The notes under the pieces: model-generated | Told to the model about the DNA's origin: nothing | Databases searched by the model: none | Seen by the model: only the letters and a program-made list of their open reading frames with translations | In this document: positions 1 to 5,452 of the stretch, piece by piece | Position numbering within the stretch: position 1 is the first letter of the stretch | Layout: every line of letters begins with the position of its first letter | Assembly (NCBI GenBank): GCA_964611275.1 | Contig: CAZSZS010000099.1 | Location: 1 to 6,180, forward strand | Direction: 5' to 3' | From: WJMT01 sp964611275 | GTDB lineage: Bacteria; Acidobacteriota; Aminicenantia; Aminicenantales; Aminicenantaceae | Length of the DNA stretch: 6,180 nucleotides | Made by a program: the position numbers and the translations under genes

Positions 1-68
1 TTACTTTCATTTTAATCGCCATTTTTTTACCATTAAGGCAGGTAAATTCTTTTTTAATTGATAAATAA
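1..68 (+). CDS. 3' end of a probable integral membrane protein (partial)
   Basis: Frame 3 (codons from base 3) is open from the window edge to a TAA at 66-68 and reads as a hydrophobic helix, FILIAIFLPLRQ, followed by a short polar tail ending in IDK. That pattern suits the last transmembrane helix and cytoplasmic tail of a transporter, for example a major facilitator. Frame 2 is also open, to a TGA at 59-61, but gives a Phe/His-rich peptide that looks less like a protein. Only about 21 codons are visible, so neither family nor function can be assigned. The TauE/SafE gene begins 19 nt after this stop on the same strand, so the two are probably co-transcribed. Confidence 0.45.
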   Translation, partial: TFILIAIFLPLRQVNSFLIDK

Positions 69-87
69 TGGATTTTCTTTTTCAACA

Positions 88-816
88 ATGGACTTTCCTT
101 TGACACTCTTCGAATCTATCTTAGCCTTTGTTATAGCTACATTTGGCTCGGCTCTACAGGGAACCATAGGATTCGGTCTCGGACTCATAGGGGTGCCTTT
201 GCTTGTAATGCTCAATCCTGTTTATGTTCCGGGCCCTGTGCTGTTATCTGCGCTGTGTCTTACCATTCTCATAACACAGAGAGAACGGCACGCCATCATC
301 ATAAAAGAAATAAAATGGGCTGTGATCGGAAGGATCTGCGGGGCTGTCATCGGTTCTTATCTGCTGACCATCATCCCTCAAAAAAACGTCTCGGTACTGT
401 TCGGAGCTATGATCGTGCTGGCTGTTATCATCAGTTTCTCAGGAATAAAACTCGAATTAAATCCCGTAAACCTGATAGGAGCCGGAACAGTGTCTGGAGT
501 TATGGGGACCACTTCAGCCATAGGAGGCGCTCCCATGGCCCTTATCTACCAGCACCAGAAAGGGCCTAGAATAAGAGGTTCTCTTTCCACAATATTTATT
601 TTCGGTACCATCATATCACTGAGTTCATTGATCCTCATCCACCGCTTCGGCCTTAAGGAAATCTACGCGGCTGTAACCCTTATCCCTGGAATTCTCCTCG
701 GCTTTTTTCTATCAAAACGATTGGCCCGAATCCTTGATAAAGGATACATAAGACCCGCAGTTCTTATCGCCTCTGCTTTGTCCGCAATCATTGTCATCTT
801 AAAGAACATTTTGTAA
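88..816 (+). CDS. TauE/SafE-family membrane permease (sulfite/organosulfonate-type anion exporter)
   Basis: This is a 242-aa inner-membrane protein, the usual length for the TauE/SafE (DUF81) family, whose members move small anions such as sulfite, sulfoacetate or other sulfur organics. Numbering from ATG 88, the two pseudo-repeats are visible. The first is a Gly-rich helix at residues 20-40 with GSALQGTIGFGLGLIGVP; the second, at 131-155, has SGVMGTTSAIGGAPMAL. About eight hydrophobic helices are spread along the chain, and charged loops (RERH, KGPRIR, KRLAR) fall where cytoplasmic loops are expected. ATG 88 is preferred over TTG 58: the added 10 codons are AT-rich and polar, and TTG 58 would overlap the preceding gene. 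Neither start has a convincing Shine-Dalgarno sequence. It follows the partial membrane gene by 19 nt. The substrate cannot be read from the sequence; the nearby genes show no obvious sulfur metabolism. Confidence 0.88.
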   Translation: MDFPLTLFESILAFVIATFGSALQGTIGFGLGLIGVPLLVMLNPVYVPGPVLLSALCLTILITQRERHAIIIKEIKWAVIGRICGAVIGSYLLTIIPQKNVSVLFGAMIVLAVIISFSGIKLELNPVNLIGAGTVSGVMGTTSAIGGAPMALIYQHQKGPRIRGSLSTIFIFGTIISLSSLILIHRFGLKEIYAAVTLIPGILLGFFLSKRLARILDKGYIRPAVLIASALSAIIVILKNIL

Positions 817-834
817 AAGCTCAATCAGCATAAG

Positions 835-853
835 AAAAAAGAACCTCTTTTTT
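835..853. terminator. Weak AT-rich hairpin after the TauE/SafE gene
   Basis: AAAAAAGA (835-842) can pair with TCTTTTTT (846-853) across a 3-nt ACC loop, and the T-run continues to 855. It starts 19 nt after the permease stop, the right place for an intrinsic terminator. The stem has only one G:C pair, so it would be weak; pausing at a T-tract with poor termination is as likely. Confidence 0.3.
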
Positions 854-864
854 TTATTTTTAAC

Positions 865-893
865 TTGACATTTATAGCAGAAATTCTTATTTT
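865..893 (+). promoter_or_regulatory. Candidate sigma-70 promoter in the 250-nt gap upstream of the sigma factor gene
   Basis: A perfect -35 hexamer, TTGACA, lies at 865-870. It is followed after 17 nt by TATTTT (888-893), a 4/6 match to the -10 consensus. Transcription would begin near 900 and leave an untranslated leader of about 165 nt before the sigma gene. The rest of the 817-1066 gap is very AT-rich and holds no gene. It contains a short dyad, AGAAT-T-ATTCT (930-940), and a direct repeat, AATGCA (1007-1012 and 1017-1022), spaced 10 nt. No riboswitch or RNA gene is recognisable. In DNA this AT-rich the -10 match could be chance. Confidence 0.4.
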
Positions 894-1066
894 ATATTTG
901 TATCTTGAATTTGTATTGATTATTAATTGAGAATTATTCTTTAGTTAAGATAAAAGGGAGAAGCAAGAAATTTTCAAGATTATTTTATGTCATTATTATA
1001 AATTTTAATGCAACAAAATGCATATTTAATTCGTTATTATATAGATAAGATGAAACAAGGGGAAAA

Positions 1067-2347
1067 ATGGTTAAGAGAAATAAAATGAAAGAATCAAACG
1101 CAAGTAACAGGGAAGGCAAACCGCTTCAAGTGACAGATCCTGTTAAACTCTACCTAAAGGAGATGGGCAGCATCCTTCTTCTGTCCCAGGATGAGGAAGT
1201 ATCCATAGCAAAAAGAATTGAAAAAGGGGAAAAAATAATTGCCAATGCGCTTTCAAAAACAAACTTTACGCTTGAAATACTATTTGAAATAGAAAGAGAA
1301 ATAATTGAAAATCCGGAGTCAATATACAATTTTTTCAATATAAAATCCGGAAGCAACTCAGGATCTCTGCATAAAAAAGCATTATCCGATGTGATAAAAA
1401 CATTCCAAAGAATCAAAATACTGGGAGATGACCTGAGCAAGAAACTCTCATCCAACGCATCTATATTTTCTAAAGGAAGAACGGTCGTAGATATGAAACA
1501 TCTGGTCGACCATCTAGACCTGAATGAAAACACAAAAGAAAATATCTTGGATTCTGTGTATGAAAAACTACAAAAAGAACAGAAAAAAGACATCATTGAA
1601 GATATCAACAACGGCAAAAAAATAAAAGAAGCTGCCGTCAACAAACTGGTGGCAGCCAATCTAAGACTCGTTATCTCCATAGCAAAAAAATACCAGGACC
1701 GCGGACTTCCTTTACTTGACCTCATACAAGAGGGAAATCTTGGTCTTATCAGAGCTGTCGAAAAATTCGACTATAAAAGGGGATATAAATTTTCTACCTA
1801 TGCGACATGGTGGATAAGACAGGCTGTCACACGGGCTATAGCAGACCAGTCACGAACGATCAGGCTCCCCGTTCATGTCACAGAACAACTGCAGAAAATA
1901 AAGAAAATCACCAAGTCTTTTGTTACGGAAAAAGGAAGGGAACCGACTTATGAAGAACTGTCGAAAAAGATAAACAGCCCTGTTGACCGTCTGCGTGATC
2001 TCATTGAAAACACTCAAGATTCTGTCTCCATTCAGACTCCCATCGGAGATGATGATAATGACCTTAGCGACTTTATTGAAGACCAGGAAATCCCTTCCCC
2101 GCCCGATACGGTCATCCATATCAATCTTAAAGAACTGCTTCAAGATGCTTTCAAGGTTCTCTCTGAGAGGGAAACAAAAGTGTTGAAACTGCGGTTTGGT
2201 CTGAGCAATGAAAGACCCCATACACTTGAAGAAGTGGGGAAAAAGTTCAATGTTACCCGGGAAAGAATAAGACAGATCGAAGCCAAGGCTCTTAAGAAGA
2301 TCAAGACGAATCCCATGAGCTATAAGCTCCGCCCCTTCGCCAATTAA
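1067..2347 (+). CDS. Sigma-70 family RNA polymerase sigma factor (RpoD-like, no region 1.1)
   Basis: This 426-aa protein directs RNA polymerase to -10/-35 promoters. Region 1.2 is at residues 24-57 (DPVKLYLKEMG, then AKRIEKGEK). A 130-residue lysine-rich stretch follows, corresponding to a shortened non-conserved region. Region 2 is at about 192-262, with LVISIAKKYQDRGLPLLDLIQ, FDYKRGYKFSTYATWWIRQA and TRAIADQSRTIRLP, so core binding and -10 recognition residues are intact. Region 3 covers 270-350, including the DFIED finger motif at 335-339. Region 4 lies at 355-420, with the helix-turn-helix HTLEEVGKKFNVTRERIRQIEAKAL giving -35 recognition. Classical housekeeping RpoD carries an acidic region 1.1 of about 80 residues at the N-terminus; here it is absent, replaced by about 20 basic/polar residues. 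It may therefore be a group 2 (alternative) factor or a compact group 1 factor. The start is supported by AAGGGG at 1057-1062; ATG 1085 is an alternative. It is apparently monocistronic. Confidence 0.93.
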   Translation: MVKRNKMKESNASNREGKPLQVTDPVKLYLKEMGSILLLSQDEEVSIAKRIEKGEKIIANALSKTNFTLEILFEIEREIIENPESIYNFFNIKSGSNSGSLHKKALSDVIKTFQRIKILGDDLSKKLSSNASIFSKGRTVVDMKHLVDHLDLNENTKENILDSVYEKLQKEQKKDIIEDINNGKKIKEAAVNKLVAANLRLVISIAKKYQDRGLPLLDLIQEGNLGLIRAVEKFDYKRGYKFSTYATWWIRQAVTRAIADQSRTIRLPVHVTEQLQKIKKITKSFVTEKGREPTYEELSKKINSPVDRLRDLIENTQDSVSIQTPIGDDDNDLSDFIEDQEIPSPPDTVIHINLKELLQDAFKVLSERETKVLKLRFGLSNERPHTLEEVGKKFNVTRERIRQIEAKALKKIKTNPMSYKLRPFAN

Positions 2348-2357
2348 CTTCTCGACT

Positions 2358-2447
2358 TTCATCAGGTAAGCTGGTTCTTCAGATGGCGTTAAAAATCTTT
2401 AGCGCGCTCAGGCCACATCTGAATTTCACATCGGCAGCTTTGATGAA
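2358..2447. repeat. 90-nt multi-tier inverted repeat between convergent genes (bidirectional terminator or intergenic palindromic element)
   Basis: Four nested stems fold this stretch onto itself. TTCATCA (2358-2364) pairs with TGATGAA (2441-2447), and AAGCTG (2368-2373) with CAGCTT (2435-2440). TTCAGATG (2378-2385) pairs with CATCTGAA (2416-2423), and GCGTTAAA (2386-2393) with TTTAGCGC (2398-2405), with one G·T pair and an AATC loop. That is 29 pairs in order, interrupted by a 3-nt bulge, a 4/11-nt internal loop and a 10-nt bulge. It fills most of the gap between the sigma gene (ends 2347) and the minus-strand small gene (ends 2452). Neither side has a terminal T-run, so it is not a textbook intrinsic terminator. 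A REP/MITE-like element or a structured 3' UTR that stabilises mRNA would also fit. Confidence 0.6.
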
Positions 2448-2451
2448 TAAC

Positions 2452-2634
2452 TTAGGAAATGATGCGGGCGGGTAATGTTATAACCGCCTTAAACATATCC
2501 AGCACTGCCGTGACCGTAATCCCGAGAAGGCGGAACGGGATCAATAAAAGCCATACAAGAGGATACAAAAGCAAAGCAAGCAGTGCCAGTGGCCATGAAA
2601 CAGCCAGCAAAATAAACCACAAAAGTATTTTCAT
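2452..2634 (-). CDS. Small hydrophobic membrane protein, about 60 aa
   Basis: The minus strand encodes a compact Leu-rich protein beginning MKILLWFILLAVSWPLALL. It continues through YPLVWLLLIPFRLLG to a shorter amphipathic end, VLDMFKAVITLPARIIS. One long or two closely spaced transmembrane segments cover residues 2-37, broken by Pro and Trp, with the basic residues R37 and K49 after them. This composition is typical of real small membrane proteins rather than a shadow frame, and the plus-strand frame opposite it gives an unconvincing polar peptide. The start at 2634 is chosen because GAGAG (2646-2642) sits 7 nt upstream; ATG 2649 would add MRDEQ but has no ribosome site. The gene faces the sigma gene across the 90-nt inverted repeat and diverges from the permease gene. 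A possible minus-strand -10, TAGAAT (2699-2694), lies upstream. I recognise no named family, and function is unknown. Confidence 0.68.
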   Translation of the reverse strand: MKILLWFILLAVSWPLALLALLLYPLVWLLLIPFRLLGITVTAVLDMFKAVITLPARIIS

Positions 2635-2669
2635 TTGTTCATCTCTCATTGATAAATACGAATTCCCTG

Positions 2670-2691
2670 TAAAAAAGGTTCATCTTTTTTA
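2670..2691. other. A/T-tract hairpin in the divergent intergenic region
   Basis: TAAAAAAG (2670-2677) is the exact complement of CTTTTTTA (2684-2691), with a GTTCAT loop. On the plus strand it could end read-through from the sigma gene; on the minus strand it would lie in the leader of the small membrane protein gene. Only one G:C pair supports the stem, so a structural role is uncertain. Confidence 0.3.
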
Positions 2692-2703
2692 TCATTCTAT
2701 TCC

Positions 2704-2733
2704 TTGACTCTGCGTAAAGCACAAATGTAAAAT
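2704..2733 (+). promoter_or_regulatory. Sigma-70 promoter for the permease/amidohydrolase cassette
   Basis: TTGACT (2704-2709, 5/6) and TAAAAT (2728-2733, 5/6) are separated by 18 nt just upstream of the first gene of the cassette. Transcription would begin about 2740, giving a very short leader of about 12 nt that starts at the ribosome-binding site, so the exact start may differ. The -10 is overlapped by a dyad, CAAAT-N5-ATTTG (2722-2736), which could be an operator; no regulator can be named from it. Confidence 0.5.
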
Positions 2734-2751
2734 TTGCAAAAGGAGTTTTGA

Positions 2752-4065
2752 ATGCAAACACAAATTTTCATTACCTTCCTTGTCATCATAGCTGCTTACG
2801 CAATCGCCAAATGGAGAAAACTTTCCGTTGAGATCTCCATGTTTATCTCAGCTGTTGCCGGAGGCCTCTTCGGTGCTTTCACAAACACACCCCGGTTGAG
2901 CCAGCTTGCAAGACATCTGGTGGAAGGTTCGTTCACTTACCTGGACGTGATATTAATATTCGTTACCGCAACCATATTCATGACCATAATCTCTGAATCC
3001 GGCGGTGTGAACTATGTGGTAAAAAATACCATCAAATATTTCTACAACAAACGTCTCATCGTTCTTTTGCTGCTGATGTTGATCACACTTGTCCCCGGGG
3101 CTCTCACAGGAGCAGGGAGTGTCTCACTTCTTGTGGTAGGAGCTCCTGTCGCCATGGCTCTTGGCTATTTAGGTATCAAACGCAAAAAAGTGGCGGCCAT
3201 TCTGTTCATTGTAGCCGGACTGAGCGCGGCAGCTCCTCCGGTCAATATATGGGCTATGATACTGTCTGCGGGAACAGCCATCCCCTATGTCGGGTTCGAA
3301 CTTCCCCTTGGGATCCCGGTTCTCATACTGGGGACTTTTACTATATTGACATTAGGATGGAAAAAAGAAGAAAAGTCTGACCTTGAATCCGCATTGAAAC
3401 AAATGCCTGAAATCCCAAAGGAGATGAAATGGTGGAGAGTGCTTATCCCCTTTCTTGTCTTTTTTGGATTGGTGGTCGCTTTAAGGGTCTGGCCGTTCTC
3501 CCTCCCCATTATCGGCCTCCCTTTACAATTCGTTATAGCTTCTGTCTTTGCCCTCATCCTCAGTCCGAAAAAAATCAATATCCTCAAATTATCCAGAGAC
3601 ACGGTAAAAAAACTGACCCCCCTCCTCGCTACCATGATCGCTGTAGGAATGCTCCAGCAGATAATGACAGCTACTGGGGTCAGGGGGCTCATTTCGTATA
3701 CGGTCATAAGTATCCCCCTGGTTCTCTTGTTCATATCACTGGCCGTCATCATCCCTGTTTCCGAAGGTGTCTTAACATACGGAGGGGCTGCTATCATAGG
3801 AATTCCTTTAGTCTGGTTTCTAGACTCAATAGGGCTGCACGCCACAGTGGCCATCGCAGGATTAAGCCTTATCTGGCCTCTGGGCGACGGACTGCCTCCC
3901 ACAGCCCTTATCGGACGGCTGAGTGTCATGGTGTCCGAATATAAAAAATCCTACTGGTCATTTCTTAAAAGCACCTGGCTTCCTTGGGTCGTGATCACAA
4001 TCGTAGGTATATTAATGGTTATATTCAGTTCCCAACTGGACTTTTTGGTAAAATGGAGTATGTAA
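2752..4065 (+). CDS. Ion-transporter-superfamily permease, DctM/C4-dicarboxylate-carrier-like
   Basis: This 437-aa inner-membrane protein has about 11-12 hydrophobic helices and the length of a TRAP large subunit (DctM) or related secondary carboxylate carrier. Its two halves show matching motifs. In the first half LVPGALTGAGSVSLLVVGAP (113-132) precedes AAAPPVNIWAMI (159-170); in the second half PVSEGVLTYGGAAIIGIP (335-352) precedes WPLGDGLPPTALIGR (375-389). Paired Gly-rich loops followed by a PP turn are characteristic of the two-fold symmetric ion-transporter superfamily and suggest the carboxylate/cation site. A charged cytoplasmic linker with KKEEKSD separates the halves near 204-228. 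No TRAP solute-binding protein (DctP) or four-helix DctQ subunit is visible nearby, so a TRAP assignment is not secure; a stand-alone secondary transporter is possible. The start ATG is set by AAAAGGAG at 2738-2745. The substrate is probably a small carboxylate or acyl-amino acid, inferred from the downstream hydrolase. Confidence 0.82.
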   Translation: MQTQIFITFLVIIAAYAIAKWRKLSVEISMFISAVAGGLFGAFTNTPRLSQLARHLVEGSFTYLDVILIFVTATIFMTIISESGGVNYVVKNTIKYFYNKRLIVLLLLMLITLVPGALTGAGSVSLLVVGAPVAMALGYLGIKRKKVAAILFIVAGLSAAAPPVNIWAMILSAGTAIPYVGFELPLGIPVLILGTFTILTLGWKKEEKSDLESALKQMPEIPKEMKWWRVLIPFLVFFGLVVALRVWPFSLPIIGLPLQFVIASVFALILSPKKINILKLSRDTVKKLTPLLATMIAVGMLQQIMTATGVRGLISYTVISIPLVLLFISLAVIIPVSEGVLTYGGAAIIGIPLVWFLDSIGLHATVAIAGLSLIWPLGDGLPPTALIGRLSVMVSEYKKSYWSFLKSTWLPWVVITIVGILMVIFSSQLDFLVKWSM

Positions 4066-4077
4066 GGAGGATTTAAA

Positions 4078-4233
4078 ATGCCTTTTATCATGGTTATCTA
4101 CTATATAATCTGTGCCTACTTACTGGCTATGCTTATCTGGAACTTTGTTCGAGAGGATAAAAGCGTGGACAAGATGCTTCAATACCTGCTCATCATGATT
4201 CCCATCATACTCAGGCTCTTTCGCGCAAAATAA
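4078..4233 (+). CDS. 51-aa two-helix membrane peptide between permease and amidohydrolase
   Basis: The reading frame begins MPFIMVIYYIICAYLLAML and ends IMIPIILRLFRAK. It has a strong Shine-Dalgarno sequence, TAAGGAGG (4063-4070), that overlaps the permease stop codon and sits 7 nt before the ATG. Residues 3-22 and 34-47 are hydrophobic helices separated by a charged turn (NFVREDKSVDK), and the tail is basic, predicting a hairpin with a short polar loop. It starts 12 nt after the permease stop and ends 15 nt before the amidohydrolase start, so the three genes should be translated from one mRNA. The position suggests an accessory subunit of the permease, much smaller than a TRAP DctQ subunit (usually four helices, about 150 aa or more). 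I recognise no family. The ribosome site, spacing and clean two-helix pattern make it very likely to be real. Confidence 0.8.
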   Translation: MPFIMVIYYIICAYLLAMLIWNFVREDKSVDKMLQYLLIMIPIILRLFRAK

Positions 4234-4248
4234 TGTCAGGAGAAAAAA

Positions 4249-5412
4249 ATGTCACGTCAAATTATCTATAAATCAGCAATGGTTCTTATTATAGGGGCTG
4301 TCACCGTAATCGGAGGACTCCAGCTCTACCGACACCGCCATTTTCAAACGCCCATTATAGCCGGACCCGGTGTAACCAAAATCAAGAAGCTCAGTGAGTA
4401 TGCACCCGGCTTAAAAGGAACCATGGCTGATACAAATGTTTTTTTTCTTGAAGGCAGTGAGCCCGGTGGAAAGATGCTGGTTATAGCCAACACCCATTCT
4501 AACGAACCCTCGGCTATGCTGAGCTCTCTCATTTTTCTGGAAAACGCGGCTGTTGAGAAAGGGACTCTTATCCTCATCCCTCAATTCAACAACAGCGGCA
4601 GCAGAAACACACGAGAAGGCGACGGATACCCTCTCTTCTTTCACATCAAAACCCCTTGGGGAAACAAAATATTCCGCATGGGTAACAGAGTTGCTTCTCC
4701 CCTGGACCAGTGGCCTGACCCTGATGTATATGTCCATTATCCGGACAGACAGCTTCTGTCTTACCTTGATGTGAGAAACACCAACCGTACATGGCCGGGT
4801 AGACCAAACGGAGCGCTTATGGAAAAAGTGACCTATGCGGCCATGGAGCTTATAAGAAAAGAAAACGTTGATCTGGCCATAGACATCCATGGCGCAGAAA
4901 CCATGTTTCCCGTGACAAACTGTATCGTGGCACCGGAAAGATCAATGCGCATAGCCACCATGACTTCACTGACTCTCAAGGCTATAGAAGGATTTGATAA
5001 CCATGTGGAGCCATCCCCCACTGGCTTCAGAGGTCTTTCCCATAGAGAGATCGGAGATTTTTCAGAAGCACTGCCCTTCCTTCTTGAAGCCCCCATCCCT
5101 TTTCTGGACCAGCCCACAGGGCCTAAAACAGTCGACCTTCTTTTGAATGGAAAAGACCCCTTTCTTTTGAAACTGGCTCAAAAGGGCATGCTGTTCGTTC
5201 CTTATGACGAAACAGGCTGGCCCATGGCGAAACGTGTGGGACAGCACTGCTCCGCGGTCCTTGAAATCGCAATGCAGTATTCACGAAAAAATCAGGAAAG
5301 AGCCATAGAGATTTCCGATGTTCCCCGTTATAAAGAAGTGGTGGAAAACGGAGTCGGATTTTATTATAAGGATCCTTCCAAGGCCAAAAAGGAAAATGTC
5401 TTTAATAATTGA
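4249..5412 (+). CDS. Membrane-anchored succinylglutamate desuccinylase/aspartoacylase-type zinc amidohydrolase (M14 family)
   Basis: This 387-aa enzyme is predicted to hydrolyse an N-acyl amino acid or related amide using zinc. The first zinc motif is H83-S-N-E86 (in ANTHSNEPSA), and the third ligand is H214 in DIHGAE. A substrate-binding NR pair occurs in R176-NTNRTWPG, equivalent to the N-R pair of aspartoacylase. E280 in PFLLEAP is well placed as the catalytic glutamate: 66 residues after the last zinc ligand, against 62 in human aspartoacylase. Residues 9-25 form a hydrophobic segment without an obvious cleavage site, so the protein is probably held in the inner membrane by an N-terminal anchor; basic residues flank both sides, so orientation is unclear. 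The distance from the zinc motif to the NR motif is about 93 residues, against about 46 in aspartoacylase, which implies an insertion around 120-170. The start is set by AGGAGA (4238-4243). True AstE acts in cytoplasmic arginine catabolism, so this is unlikely to be AstE itself. Confidence 0.85.
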   Translation: MSRQIIYKSAMVLIIGAVTVIGGLQLYRHRHFQTPIIAGPGVTKIKKLSEYAPGLKGTMADTNVFFLEGSEPGGKMLVIANTHSNEPSAMLSSLIFLENAAVEKGTLILIPQFNNSGSRNTREGDGYPLFFHIKTPWGNKIFRMGNRVASPLDQWPDPDVYVHYPDRQLLSYLDVRNTNRTWPGRPNGALMEKVTYAAMELIRKENVDLAIDIHGAETMFPVTNCIVAPERSMRIATMTSLTLKAIEGFDNHVEPSPTGFRGLSHREIGDFSEALPFLLEAPIPFLDQPTGPKTVDLLLNGKDPFLLKLAQKGMLFVPYDETGWPMAKRVGQHCSAVLEIAMQYSRKNQERAIEISDVPRYKEVVENGVGFYYKDPSKAKKENVFNN

Positions 5413-5422
5413 GGCGAAAGAG

Positions 5423-5428
5423 TATAAT
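5423..5428 (+). promoter_or_regulatory. Perfect TATAAT before the last gene of the cassette (possible internal promoter)
   Basis: TATAAT lies in the 40-nt gap between the amidohydrolase and the exported protein gene. The matching -35 position (about 5400-5405, CTTTAA) is poor and there is no extended -10 TG, so it could be a chance match in AT-rich sequence. If used, it would allow extra expression of the exported protein alone. Confidence 0.25.
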
Positions 5429-5452
5429 ATAATGAGAAATGGAGAAGATAAT

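Noticed and set aside
58..87. TTG start giving a 252-aa TauE/SafE protein
   Set aside because: The extra codons are AT-rich and polar, overlap the preceding gene and lack a ribosome site; ATG 88 gives the usual family length.
1035..1040. TATTAT as a -10 close to the sigma gene
   Set aside because: No acceptable -35 at 16-18 nt upstream; the surrounding DNA is almost all A and T.
1150..1725. Long minus-strand open frame opposite the sigma gene (191 codons)
   Set aside because: Ser/Phe/Leu-rich composition typical of the complement of Lys/Glu-rich coding sequence; no recognisable domain.
2459..2707. Plus-strand 82-codon frame in the intergenic region
   Set aside because: It is the opposite strand of the convincing small membrane protein, polar and without recognisable features.
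3285..3929. Long minus-strand open frame opposite the permease gene (214 codons)
   Set aside because: Low-complexity mirror of a strongly hydrophobic gene with no motif or ribosome site; the plus-strand gene is certain.
5318..5452. Upstream extension of the exported-protein frame into the amidohydrolase gene
   Set aside because: It would bury a clear signal peptide, and GGAGAAG just upstream supports ATG 5453. ATG 5432 is also possible but has no close ribosome site.
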